A DNA stretch of 64,000 bases, taken from the NCBI RefSeq assembly GCF_028728205.1, contig NZ_JAQYUU010000001.1:1539318-1603317 (forward strand), given 5' to 3'. The number at the start of each line of letters is the position of its first letter. The first letter of the stretch is position 1. Source of the stretch: Clostridium sp. 'White wine YQ' (lineage in GTDB: Bacteria; Bacillota; Clostridia; Clostridiales; Clostridiaceae). The notes beneath the pieces are model-generated. The model was not told where the DNA came from and ran no database searches. It saw nothing but the letters and a program-made list of their open reading frames with translations. Position numbers and translations under genes: made by a program. Shown here one piece after another: positions 44,934 to 55,051 of the stretch.

Positions 44934-46748
44934 TTAGTTTTGAATACTACTATTTGGTATGCGAATAAATAAATTTCCTTTATAAAATTCTATGAATTCA
45001 TTATCTTCATTTATTGCTCCTCTGTCTTCATAAACTAAATGCCTAATATTATCAAAAACACCTTTCATATCAACAGTTCCATATCCCCAGTCCTGATTAG
45101 GGTATGTGTCACCCTCTCTTTTGCTAGCTCCTCTAATTAAATAAGTTTTAACTTTCGTAGAATACATAGAAGGGTCATTTCCTTCAACTTCTCCCCATTG
45201 ATTTATAAGTGCAGCACATCCTGCAACAACAGCTGCTGCCACACTTGAACCACTAATTATTCTAGTACCTCCTCCTATAGTAGTTGCTAATGCATTGATG
45301 CCTCCAGCTGCTATTTCTGGTTTTATTCTATTATCCCTTGTGTACCCTTTTCCCGATTCCGCTACATTGGAATTGTCATTTTGATCATAATATGCAACTG
45401 AAATTGCTGCTCTTGAAGTTGATGGAGAGGTTAAGGTTATAAATGGATCTGGTTTTAAGAATTTTGTTTCAGGTGCCAGTAATTCTTTTGAATTCAAATA
45501 AGAATCATATCTGCCTACCACAACTAAGTCCCCTGTAAGCTTAAATATCCAAATTCCTTCTTTTATATCTCTTGCAGTGATAAGAATTCTCTCATCTCCA
45601 GTTTGAGTTTCAGGTAGCAAGTACAAAATTGACATTTTTGTTCCTTCATATAAAAAGGATATATTAGTTACTTTATTTGATGCAGGTGGAATTCTATCAA
45701 TAACTTCTCCAGAAGGAGAAACAATTGAAAGTGATATCTTGTCAGGCTTAGAGCACCAAATCTCGAATCTTATATCTTTCTGATTTGGATCAATTTTAAG
45801 TTCAATATTAGAACTTTCTCCCGTACTTCCTATTATTCCAGAGGTATGATTATCACCAATTCCTTGGTTTCCAGTTGGTATTACACATGTAACACCTTTT
45901 CTTGTAGATACTTCATCTAAATATCTCTCTGTGGTTGTTAATCCATTTCTTGGTCCTATATTTGATCCTAGAGGTATAAGCATTATCATTGGTACATTAA
46001 GGAAAAGTGATAATCGATTAAGATACTGTATTCCTAAAAATATTGATACACTTGAATATACGGGAGCATTCCCATACACTCCTTGCTCTTCTCTCAGCTT
46101 TATATTTGCTTGTGCCATGTTTACAACAGCTATCATTGCTCTTGGAGCTACGCCTACTACAGCTGGATTTACACCTCTTGCTGCCGCAACTCCTGCAATA
46201 CTTGTCCCATGACCTATAAGGTCTTTACTTGGAACTATCGCGTAAGGGTCTTTTCCTTGTTTTTTTGCATTGACCGCTTCATTTATTTCGTCACTGGTAT
46301 ACTCTACCCTTAGATTTTCGTCAAAAATTCCTACTATTCTTGTTGTACCATCTTCATTCATAAATTCTTCATTTAAGTAGTCTATACCAGTATCTATAAT
46401 TCCTATTATTACCCCTGTTCCATCTAACTTAAGATAAGGACTAGTATGGAACAAATCTGCTTGGGATGCAGTCAAAGGAGAAATATCACATAGAGTGAAT
46501 AATGCATTTAAACTTACACTCACAATTATCTTTGAGAGTTTATTTATAACATCATAAATATCTCCAGTTGATGCCAGCACTGCTCTTCTATCATCTATTA
46601 TAATTACTCTAGCATTGGGAATGCTTTTAATACTATTTGCTATATCTCCTTGATATTCAACTACAATAAAGTAAGCATCCTTCCAAGGAAAACTTTGATC
46701 AACTTCTTCTGGCTTAACTACCTTCTCTCTACGTTCTATATTAAACAC
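44934..46748 (-). CDS. Single-module Csp-like subtilase
   Basis: A 604-residue subtilase with prodomain (V-E-Y-Q-G-D-I, ending near L-F-T-L-C-D-I-S-P), a triad of D119 (G-I-I-D-T-G-I-D-Y), His in G-H-G-T-S-I-A-G and Ser in S-G-S-S-V-A-A-A, the T-G-N-Q-G oxyanion Asn, and a beta-sandwich insert between His and Ser. It ends in G-N-L-F-I-R-I-P. No signal peptide, as in spore Csp proteases. The GTG at 46748 lies inside the ribosome binding site AAGAGGTG; an ATA at 46739 has proper spacing, so the first three residues may not exist. 85 bases separate it from the four-module gene. Probably cleaves a spore or cell protein; substrate unknown. Confidence 0.9.
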   Translation of the reverse strand: MFNIERREKVVKPEEVDQSFPWKDAYFIVVEYQGDIANSIKSIPNARVIIIDDRRAVLASTGDIYDVINKLSKIIVSVSLNALFTLCDISPLTASQADLFHTSPYLKLDGTGVIIGIIDTGIDYLNEEFMNEDGTTRIVGIFDENLRVEYTSDEINEAVNAKKQGKDPYAIVPSKDLIGHGTSIAGVAAARGVNPAVVGVAPRAMIAVVNMAQANIKLREEQGVYGNAPVYSSVSIFLGIQYLNRLSLFLNVPMIMLIPLGSNIGPRNGLTTTERYLDEVSTRKGVTCVIPTGNQGIGDNHTSGIIGSTGESSNIELKIDPNQKDIRFEIWCSKPDKISLSIVSPSGEVIDRIPPASNKVTNISFLYEGTKMSILYLLPETQTGDERILITARDIKEGIWIFKLTGDLVVVGRYDSYLNSKELLAPETKFLKPDPFITLTSPSTSRAAISVAYYDQNDNSNVAESGKGYTRDNRIKPEIAAGGINALATTIGGGTRIISGSSVAAAVVAGCAALINQWGEVEGNDPSMYSTKVKTYLIRGASKREGDTYPNQDWGYGTVDMKGVFDNIRHLVYEDRGAINEDNEFIEFYKGNLFIRIPNSSIQN

Positions 46749-46848
46749 CTCTTATAATCACAGTATTATTATAAAATATTCAATTATACTTTCCTTAAAT
46801 ACATTTATTTTGCTTAATTACCTAAGTATATATCATATTTCTTATATC

Positions 46849-49800
46849 TTATCTTTTATATATATTCTCGGGTATCCTAATGAATAGATTTCCTATATAG
46901 AACTCACTATCTCTTTTTTTATTATTTCTCATTTCTAATAATCTGACATTATCAAATATACCCTTTAAATCAAGCATTCCATATCCCCAATTTGGATTAG
47001 GATATGTATCTTCCTCTCTTTTACTTGCCCCTCTTATTAAATAGGTTTTTACTTTTATTGCATACATAGTTGGATCATTTTTATTCACAATACCCCATTG
47101 AAATAATAATGCGCAACATCCTGCAGTGATTGCAGCTGCAACACTTGAGCCTGAAACTACCTGTGTAGTCCCACCAACCCCTGTTGTAGTCTGATTGATT
47201 CCTCCAGCGGCGATATCAGGTTTAATTGTATTTTTTCTTGTATATCCCTTACCTGAGTCTGGAACAATACTATTATTATTTTGATTATAATATGCAACAG
47301 TGATACTTTTGGTTGCAGTTCCTGGAACTGTTAGTGTGGTATTAAAATTGGGAGCCAGAAAAGCCGTTTCAGGGGCATTTAACTCTTTTTGGAGTAACCA
47401 AGCATCATATATGCCTACTGTAACCAAGTCCCCCATTAAGGTAAATTGCCATATCCCTTCAACTATATTCTTTGCATATACTATTATCTTCTCATTTCCA
47501 GTTATCTCTTCTGGAATTATATATTCAATTATCATTTCGGTTCTCTCATAAATAAAATTAATCGTAATCCTTTCTTTAATTTTAGGTACTATCCTTTTAA
47601 TTTCTTCTCCAGTAGGTGAAGTTATACTTAAAGAAACTTTATCTGGCCTAACTACCCATATCTCAAATCTAATATCTTTTTGCCTTTTATCTATTTTTAA
47701 TTCAAAAGTTGAAGTTTCTCCTGTATTTTTAATCTTCCCTGATACATGCGTAGAACTATTTCCTTGATTTCCTGCTGGAAACACAACTACAACACCATTA
47801 TAATTCGATATTTCTTGTATATATCTTTCAATATAAGAATTCCCATCATGTGCTCCATTATTAGTCCCTAAAGGCACAAAAATTACTATTGGCTTATCAT
47901 ATTTCTTTGAGTAATTATATAAATATCGTACAGCTGTAAACAATGCAATACTTCTAAATGCTGGAACATTACCATATATACCATAAATACTTTTTCCTTC
48001 ATCAGCTATAGGTTTTAATTTCACCATTAATAACTCACTTTCCGGAGCCACTCCTCTAAGCTCTGGATTAATACCTCTTGCAGAAATAATTCCTGCCATA
48101 TTAGTTCCATGCCCTATATCATCCTTTGAAGGTACAATTAAATATGGATCTTGTCCATTTTTTTTTGCCTGAATCGCTTTATTTATATCTTCTCGGGTAT
48201 ATTCTACCCCTAAAATTAAATCAGAGGGCTCATCAGCATTTATATTTTGATCCCATATTGCTAATATTTTAGAAGTTCCGTCCTCATTTATAAATTCCTC
48301 ATTTAAATAATCAATTCCAGTATCAACTATTCCAACAATTACTCCTTTTCCATCTAAATTAAAATATATATTGTTATTGAATACACTTGTGTTAGCAGAA
48401 TCTTTTGGAGATATTTCTGATAAGGTAAAGGCAGCCAAGGAATCTGCATATACTATTTCTTTTGTTTCTTTTAAAATTATATCTATTTGGTTTATAGGAA
48501 TTGTAATTGCTGCACGCTTTTCATCAATTATATACACAGCTGTATTAGGGTATTTACTCATGGCATTAACTATATCACCCTTATATTCTATTAATATCCC
48601 TCTATTATTAGGCTCTAAAAAATAGTTTATCTTTTTAGTTTTCTTGGATGTCATTTCTCTTTTTAAATCATTTTTTATTCCTCTTACATTTTCAAAGGTT
48701 CCGTTTAGATTTAACATTCCATATCCCCAATTGGAGTTTGGATAAGTATCGCCAGGTCTTTTTTTTGTTCCACTAATTAAATAAGTTTTTACCTTAGATG
48801 CATACATTGATGTGTCATTCCCGTCTACAATTCCCCACTGAAATATTAATGCAGCACATGCTGCTACTACTGCTGCTGCAACACTGGAGCCTGAAACATA
48901 TTCTGCTCTTCCACTAACAGTCGTTGCTAGTTGCCTAATTCCCCCAGCTACAATATCTGGTTTAATCATATTATTTCTTGTATAACCTCTACCTGAATCA
49001 ACTACTACTGAATTGTTGTTTTGATTATAATAACCTACGCTTATGGCCAAATCAGATGTTGAAGGTATTGTTAAAGTAGTATCGGGGCTTGGCTTAATAA
49101 ATCTAGTATTAGGAGCAAGATAAGCCTTTTGAAGTATCCATGCATCATATCTTCCAACAACTATTAATTCTCCTACTAATTTAAATTGCCATATTCCTGC
49201 TTTCATTTCTCTGCCTATTATAGTTATCTTCTCTTCCCCAGTTATATCTTCTGGAATTAAATATTCCACTCTCATTTTTGTTTCTTCATACAAAAAAGCT
49301 ATATCTGTTATTTCATTATTTTTTGGAGGTATTTTAGAAGTTATTTCTCCAGTTGGAGATGTTATTATAAGCGAGACTTTATCTGGGCTTGATATCCAAA
49401 TTTCTATCCTAATATCTTTTTGTTTTTCCCCTACTATTAACTCAATTATTCCAACATCTCCTTTTTTCTTTAAATATCCTGAAGTATGTGTATTACTATT
49501 ACCCTGGTTTCCTGTAGGCACTACTACTGCTATACCATTATAATTTGAAACTTCATCAATATACCTTTCTAATGGAGATTCTCCATTATGAGCTCCGTTA
49601 TTACTTCCTAGTGGAGAATAAATAACTATTGGTTTGTTTGATTTTGAGGCAAATTGGTATAAATACCTGATAGCCAATAAAAAAGTAGTGCTTCTGTAAC
49701 ACACTGCATTTCCATAAACTCCATAATATTCTCTTACTGCACTAGATGCAGGTTTTAATTTTACAATTACGAGTTCAGAATTTGGTGCAACCCCTTGAAT

Positions 49801-52158
49801 AGCTGGATTTACTCCTCTAGCAGAAATTATCCCAGCCATTTTTGTACCATGCCCTATTTCATCCTTTGATGGTACAATGGAATAAGGATCCTGTCCATTC
49901 TTCTTAGCTTGTATTGCCCTATCGATTACTTCTTTAGAATATACAGTTCCTTGAATCAAACCTGTTGCCTCTATGTCACCTTCAATACTTAAATCCCAAA
50001 TTGACTGTATTTTTGTTTTCCCATCATCATTAATAAACTCTTCATTAAGATAATCTATACCTGTATCTATAATGCCTACCAAGACACCTGAACCATCTAA
50101 TGGCAAATATTCATTTTCATGAAATAAAGGAGCTTCTGATGCGTCTATAGGTGAAATATCACTTAATTCGTATATTGATCCTGAATCAAAAGCTACAATC
50201 TCTGGAGTATTTTTCACTACATCAATAGAGATATTAAAAGGAGTTGAAATAATTGCTCTATTGTCATCAATTATATATACTGCCGTATTAGGATATCTTT
50301 TCTCAACACTACGTATATCACCCTTATATTCAATAATATAATTACGGTTATTCTCTTCTAAAAAATAATTAGGCTTTGTATTTGATGTACTCTCTCTTTT
50401 TTTTTCTTGAAGTCCTCTTATATTGCTAAAAACTTGTTTCATATCAATGGCTCCATATCCCCATAATGGATTAGGATATACATCTCCTGCTCGCTTCATA
50501 GTCCCACTAATTAAGTAACTTTTAACCATGGTTGAATATAAGCCTTTTTCATTTCCTTTAATGATACCCCACTCAAGTATTAATGCTACACAACCAGCAA
50601 CCACTGCACCTGCTACACTTGAGCCAGAAATCATTTTCACTCCACCATCATTTGATGTGGTTAATGCATTTATTCCCCCAGCCACTATATCAGGCTTTAT
50701 ACTATCATCTACTGTATAACCTCTACCTGAACTTTCTTCTAATGTATTAAAACTTTGGCCATAAAAACCCACTGATATGGCATCTTTTGCAGTGGAAGGA
50801 GTAGTTAGAGTTATATAAGGATCCGGTCTTAAAAACCTTGTTTCTGGTGCCAACAATTCTTTTTGAGATAGCCACGCATTAAACTTTCCTGTAGAAACTA
50901 TATCCCCTAATAACTTAAAGCTCCAAATACCTCGCTTTATATTTCTAGCTACTATTACTATTTTTTCATCTCCACTTATCTCTTCTGGTATAGAAAATTT
51001 AACATACATTTTTGTTTTCTCAAATATAAAATTAATTTCACTAGTTTCATTTATTTTGGGAGAGATTCTCTCAATTATTTCCCCAGATGGAGAGAGGATT
51101 GATAATCCATATTTATCTGGTTTACTTATCCATATTTCAAATCTAAGATTTTTTTGTTTCTCATCGACATAAAGCTCTATAGTACTTGTATCTCCCTGTT
51201 TGAGAATTTCTCCACTTGTATGAGTATCTCCTGAACCTTGATTTCCTGTAGGAATTACAACAGTCATCCCCCTTACTTTAGATATCTCTTCTATATATCT
51301 TTCTGATGTAGAGATACCAATATGACCTGACATATTTGTTCCAAAAGGTAAGAAAACAACCATTGGCTTTCCCGTTTTAAATTTCATTTTAAAAAGGTAA
51401 TTCATCCCTAGTATTATAGATGAAAAAGAAAATGCAGGTTCATTTCCATATATACAAAATTTATCTTTTGTTCTCTCATCAATAGTTGCTAATTTCACTA
51501 TAGCAAACTCACATCTTGGTGCTACACCCTTTAATTGGAGATTAACTCCTTTAGCTCCAATGATCCCTGCCATATTAGTACCATGACCTATTTCATCCTT
51601 TGATGGAACTATTTCATAAGGATTTTTCCCTTCTCTTTCTGCTAAAATAGCCCTATTTATATCCTCTCTTGAAAATTCACTCCCTATAGGTTGATTTTCA
51701 ATTAATTTTCCACTACTATTTGTTTGGTCAAAAATTGCCACTACCCTACTTGTTCCATCATCATTGATAAACTCTTTATTTATATAATCTATTCCTGTAT
51801 CTAAGATTCCTACAATTACATCTGCACCATCAAGGTTTAAATCTTCTTTACTATATAGGACCCCTACTCCTGATGCATCTATTGGAGTAATGTCACACAA
51901 GGTATGTATTCCACCTGGACTAACATAAATCACTTGTTCACCCAGCTCTTTAATAATTTCGTCCACATCTCTTCCTATTCCTATTATAATTGCTCTATTT
52001 TTATCTATTATTGCTACTTTAGCTCCTTTGATTTTGCTTATGGAACTTTCAATATCACCATCATATTCGATATAACTGTATTCAACTTCATCATCTTTTC
52101 TATTCATATGCAAGTTTTTAACTGTCTGAATAGTCCCTTCATTTACTTGCTTTGACAT
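46849..52158 (-). CDS. Three-module Csp-like subtilase fusion
   Basis: A 1769-residue protein of three Csp-type subtilase modules, each with prodomain, beta-sandwich insert and complete triad. The triads are D120/H192/Ser in S-G-S-S-V-A-G (module 1), D698/G-H-G-T-K-M-A-G/S-G-S-S-V-A-A (module 2), and I-V-D-T-G/G-H-G-T-N-M-A-G/S-G-S-S-V-A-A (module 3). Modules are joined by short linkers around K-x-N-Y-F-L-E. The shared tail I-G-N-L-F-I-R-I-P-E occurs only at the end. No signal peptide. AAAGGAG lies 11 bases before the ATG. It follows the single-module gene at 52229 by 70 bases, so the array is probably one operon. Confidence 0.9.
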   Translation of the reverse strand: MSKQVNEGTIQTVKNLHMNRKDDEVEYSYIEYDGDIESSISKIKGAKVAIIDKNRAIIIGIGRDVDEIIKELGEQVIYVSPGGIHTLCDITPIDASGVGVLYSKEDLNLDGADVIVGILDTGIDYINKEFINDDGTSRVVAIFDQTNSSGKLIENQPIGSEFSREDINRAILAEREGKNPYEIVPSKDEIGHGTNMAGIIGAKGVNLQLKGVAPRCEFAIVKLATIDERTKDKFCIYGNEPAFSFSSIILGMNYLFKMKFKTGKPMVVFLPFGTNMSGHIGISTSERYIEEISKVRGMTVVIPTGNQGSGDTHTSGEILKQGDTSTIELYVDEKQKNLRFEIWISKPDKYGLSILSPSGEIIERISPKINETSEINFIFEKTKMYVKFSIPEEISGDEKIVIVARNIKRGIWSFKLLGDIVSTGKFNAWLSQKELLAPETRFLRPDPYITLTTPSTAKDAISVGFYGQSFNTLEESSGRGYTVDDSIKPDIVAGGINALTTSNDGGVKMISGSSVAGAVVAGCVALILEWGIIKGNEKGLYSTMVKSYLISGTMKRAGDVYPNPLWGYGAIDMKQVFSNIRGLQEKKRESTSNTKPNYFLEENNRNYIIEYKGDIRSVEKRYPNTAVYIIDDNRAIISTPFNISIDVVKNTPEIVAFDSGSIYELSDISPIDASEAPLFHENEYLPLDGSGVLVGIIDTGIDYLNEEFINDDGKTKIQSIWDLSIEGDIEATGLIQGTVYSKEVIDRAIQAKKNGQDPYSIVPSKDEIGHGTKMAGIISARGVNPAIQGVAPNSELVIVKLKPASSAVREYYGVYGNAVCYRSTTFLLAIRYLYQFASKSNKPIVIYSPLGSNNGAHNGESPLERYIDEVSNYNGIAVVVPTGNQGNSNTHTSGYLKKKGDVGIIELIVGEKQKDIRIEIWISSPDKVSLIITSPTGEITSKIPPKNNEITDIAFLYEETKMRVEYLIPEDITGEEKITIIGREMKAGIWQFKLVGELIVVGRYDAWILQKAYLAPNTRFIKPSPDTTLTIPSTSDLAISVGYYNQNNNSVVVDSGRGYTRNNMIKPDIVAGGIRQLATTVSGRAEYVSGSSVAAAVVAACAALIFQWGIVDGNDTSMYASKVKTYLISGTKKRPGDTYPNSNWGYGMLNLNGTFENVRGIKNDLKREMTSKKTKKINYFLEPNNRGILIEYKGDIVNAMSKYPNTAVYIIDEKRAAITIPINQIDIILKETKEIVYADSLAAFTLSEISPKDSANTSVFNNNIYFNLDGKGVIVGIVDTGIDYLNEEFINEDGTSKILAIWDQNINADEPSDLILGVEYTREDINKAIQAKKNGQDPYLIVPSKDDIGHGTNMAGIISARGINPELRGVAPESELLMVKLKPIADEGKSIYGIYGNVPAFRSIALFTAVRYLYNYSKKYDKPIVIFVPLGTNNGAHDGNSYIERYIQEISNYNGVVVVFPAGNQGNSSTHVSGKIKNTGETSTFELKIDKRQKDIRFEIWVVRPDKVSLSITSPTGEEIKRIVPKIKERITINFIYERTEMIIEYIIPEEITGNEKIIVYAKNIVEGIWQFTLMGDLVTVGIYDAWLLQKELNAPETAFLAPNFNTTLTVPGTATKSITVAYYNQNNNSIVPDSGKGYTRKNTIKPDIAAGGINQTTTGVGGTTQVVSGSSVAAAITAGCCALLFQWGIVNKNDPTMYAIKVKTYLIRGASKREEDTYPNPNWGYGMLDLKGIFDNVRLLEMRNNKKRDSEFYIGNLFIRIPENIYKR

Positions 52159-52228
52159 CCCTAGCGAATCTCCTTTTACTTTCTAATAATAATCACCAGT
52201 ATAAAAACTATCTTATTTTTATTTCTTA

Positions 52229-54007
52229 TTAGTTAATTTTAGGTAACCTAATAAATAAGCTCCCAATATAATATCCATCTTCTGAATCTTCATCTAGGCT
52301 TCTTAATGTATCGAATACACCCTTAATATTTAACATTCCATAACCCCATTCAGCATTTGGAAATGCTTCTCCTTTCGTTTTAGCGGCTCCCCTTATTAGA
52401 TAAGTTCTTACCTTTGCTGAATACAATGCTTTATCATATCCAAGAACTTCTCCCCACTCTAGTATTAACGCTATACAACCAGCTGTAACTGCTGATGAAA
52501 CGCTAGTTCCACTAACTATTTGAGTTCCTCCCCCTACTGCAGTAGTTAATACATTTACTCCGCCTGCTGCAATATCAGGTTTTATCCTTCCGTCTCTTGT
52601 ATATCCTCTGCTTGATTCTTTAACAATAGTATTATTGTTTTGATTATAAGAGGCAACTGAAATAGCTCCTCTCGCAGCTGCAGGAGTCATTAACGTTAAG
52701 TATGGATCACTTTTTAAAAACTTTGTATCTGGAGCAATTAATTCTCTTTGCATTAAATAAACATCATATCTACCAGTTATTATTACTTCTCCTGTAAGTC
52801 TAAAAATCCAAATACCTTCCTTTATATTATGTGCATTAATTATAATTCTTTCCTCTCCGGTAACTTGTTCTGGAATATAATGTCCTACATTTAATATAGT
52901 GTTTTCATATAAGAATTTAAGCTCTGTGATTTTATTACTTTGCGGCATTACTCTTTCTACCTTTTCTCCAGTAGGTGAAATAATCGAAAGTGTTAATTTA
53001 TCGGGTCTGCTAATCCATATTTCGAATCTCATATTTTTTTGATTCGGATCTATTTTTAATTCTACGTCTGCTGTATCTCCAACTTTTTTAATAATGCCTG
53101 AGGTGTGCGTATCTCCATCCCCTTGGTTTCCCATTGGTACAACAACAGTTACCCCTTTTACTCTTGAAATTTCACTCACGTATCTTTCAATAAACGATTG
53201 TCCATTTCTTGGGCCGGCATTACCTCCTAATGGTAATAAAATTACGATAGGGGTTTCTAATTTACCAGCTAATGTATATAAATATTTTAAACCTAAAAAT
53301 AATGCTACAGTTGAATATACTTGAGATTTTCCATATACCCCAAACTCTTCTACTAACTTTTTCTCAGCTGGAATAAGTTTTACTATCGCAAAGCTACAAC
53401 CCGGTGCTGCGCCTTTTAATTCTTTATTTTTTCCTCTAGCTCCAACTATTCCTGCCATTGCAGTTCCATGCCCAACTTCATCCTTTGACGGCATTACTTT
53501 ATAAGGATCTCTTCCACGTATTTTTTCTTCAATTGCTCTATTTATATCATCTCTAGTAAATTCGCTTCCAATTGGTTGACCCTCTACATATTTACCTTCA
53601 AAAATTGTTTGGTCGAATATTGAAATAATCCTTGTTGTATTGTCATCATTTATAAATTCTTCATTTAAATAATCTATTCCTGTATCAATTATCCCGACAA
53701 TTACCCCTTTCCCGTCTAACTGTAAAAAGGGATTGTTATGAAATAAATCAACTTGAGATGCTTCAATTGGAGAGATATCGCATAAAGTATACAATCCATT
53801 AGGATTTACATACACTATCAGATCGTATAGTTTATTAATAACGTCATCTAAATCTCCAATTACCGCAAGTATTGCCCTAGTATCGTCTACAATAAAAATT
53901 CTTACATTACTCATATTTTTCACAGGTGTTTCTATATCGCCCTGATATTCTATTATGGTGTATGCAGCTTTTTCCCATGGAAAACTACTATCAAATAATT
54001 GAGCCAT
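52229..54007 (-). CDS. Single-module Csp-like subtilase, first gene of the array
   Basis: A 592-residue subtilase with prodomain (I-I-E-Y-Q-G-D-I, residues 18-25, ending near T-L-C-D-I-S-P), D108, H180 and S502 (S-G-T-S-V-S-S), Asn in M-G-N-Q-G, and a beta-sandwich insert (about 310-420). All catalytic residues are present. It ends I-G-S-L-F-I-R-L-P, the tail of the array. No signal peptide. Its N-terminus (D-S-S-F-P-W) is shared with the 604-residue paralog (D-Q-S-F-P-W), so these two are the closest relatives by layout. GGAGGT lies 13 bases before the ATG, longer than usual. Family precedent is germination-protease-like cleavage of SleC-type enzymes; no sleC is in the window. Confidence 0.9.
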   Translation of the reverse strand: MAQLFDSSFPWEKAAYTIIEYQGDIETPVKNMSNVRIFIVDDTRAILAVIGDLDDVINKLYDLIVYVNPNGLYTLCDISPIEASQVDLFHNNPFLQLDGKGVIVGIIDTGIDYLNEEFINDDNTTRIISIFDQTIFEGKYVEGQPIGSEFTRDDINRAIEEKIRGRDPYKVMPSKDEVGHGTAMAGIVGARGKNKELKGAAPGCSFAIVKLIPAEKKLVEEFGVYGKSQVYSTVALFLGLKYLYTLAGKLETPIVILLPLGGNAGPRNGQSFIERYVSEISRVKGVTVVVPMGNQGDGDTHTSGIIKKVGDTADVELKIDPNQKNMRFEIWISRPDKLTLSIISPTGEKVERVMPQSNKITELKFLYENTILNVGHYIPEQVTGEERIIINAHNIKEGIWIFRLTGEVIITGRYDVYLMQRELIAPDTKFLKSDPYLTLMTPAAARGAISVASYNQNNNTIVKESSRGYTRDGRIKPDIAAGGVNVLTTAVGGGTQIVSGTSVSSAVTAGCIALILEWGEVLGYDKALYSAKVRTYLIRGAAKTKGEAFPNAEWGYGMLNIKGVFDTLRSLDEDSEDGYYIGSLFIRLPKIN

Positions 54008-54190
54008 TCAATACAAACTACCTCCAAAAAATACTTCTTTTATATAAAATATTCAAGCCATAAATTTTTAAAACTACATTATGAAAAGAATGGAAAATAG
54101 TTCATATAAAAAATCGTCAAGGCGATATTGTAATTCAAACTTATAAAGTTATCCACGTACTTAAAATATTATAAATTCCTAAAGAGTAAA

Positions 54191-54234
54191 AAGTCTGTTT
54201 AATCCATGAGTATGCTCAAAGATTAAACAGACTT
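54191..54234 (-). terminator. Terminator of the HELSH membrane protein gene
   Basis: AAGTCTGTTTAATC (54191-54204) pairs with GATTAAACAGACTT (54221-54234), a perfect 14-bp stem directly after the stop codon, followed by TTTTACTC on the minus strand. Confidence 0.85.
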
Positions 54235-55035
54235 CTATATTTTTATACTCCTTGCAAATAAACTAATTACATAAGTAATTATTGAAAGAATTACTGCTAC
54301 TAACAGAACTCCAGTTAATAGGATATTATATCTAATAATATTTATTTCAGAAATATATTTTGATAATCCAAAAATGTTTAATATTAGTAAAATAGCAAAG
54401 ATAATAGTTAATCCCCTTGATGCCCCTTTTATATCAGCTGAACTTAATGATATATGAGACGATATGCATATTGAAATAAAGAGGAAGATATAAAAATAAG
54501 GGTTTTTAAAATTCTCTAAAGAAAATATATTTTTAAATAATCCAATATACGAATTTATAATTCCTTCTACTATAGATTTATTTAAGGTTGTAACTTTAAG
54601 TCCGCTCTCTAATATTCCAATTAGTTTATTATAGGACTTAGGTATAACAAAATGCATTAATGCAACTATTGAAAAAACCCCACCAAATATTGGTGCAATA
54701 CCAATGAAAAAATTTCCAATCTGCTGATAAATACTATTTTTACTATAACTATGATTTACATATCCCATCACCCCATTAACATCAGGCTTTTGAAGTAATT
54801 TTATACTATTTATCCTATGCCTAAAAAATACTGCTAAGATTGCATGACTTAATTCATGAATTGGAACTCCAATAAACCCAGTAATCATTAATGCTTTACT
54901 ACCAAAGCTTCTTTGAAAATTTCTCAAGGTACTATTTCTCAACACACCTAGCAAAAATCCAATCAAGATCACTGTTCCAGTTAAATAAAATGTTTCTAAT
55001 ATCGTTTTAATAATTATTTCTATAAAAATATTCAT
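54235..55035 (-). CDS. Membrane protein with HELSH zinc-protease-like motif
   Basis: A 266-residue protein with about six membrane helices. The second region contains V-P-I-H-E-L-S-H-A-I, an H-E-x-x-H motif at a membrane border as in site-2 and other membrane metalloproteases. S-S-H-I-S-L-S-S-A-D-I-K-G may supply a third ligand. I do not recognise a named family. It starts 16 bases after the metallophosphoesterase gene and shares its operon. Peptidase activity is inferred from the motif only. Confidence 0.7.
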   Translation of the reverse strand: MNIFIEIIIKTILETFYLTGTVILIGFLLGVLRNSTLRNFQRSFGSKALMITGFIGVPIHELSHAILAVFFRHRINSIKLLQKPDVNGVMGYVNHSYSKNSIYQQIGNFFIGIAPIFGGVFSIVALMHFVIPKSYNKLIGILESGLKVTTLNKSIVEGIINSYIGLFKNIFSLENFKNPYFYIFLFISICISSHISLSSADIKGASRGLTIIFAILLILNIFGLSKYISEINIIRYNILLTGVLLVAVILSIITYVISLFARSIKI

Positions 55036-55051
55036 CCTATGTAATCACCTT

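Noticed and set aside
37559-54007. Plus-strand ORFs opposite the subtilase genes
   Set aside because: They are antisense shadows with repeated position relative to the modules, no ribosome binding sites and unnatural composition.
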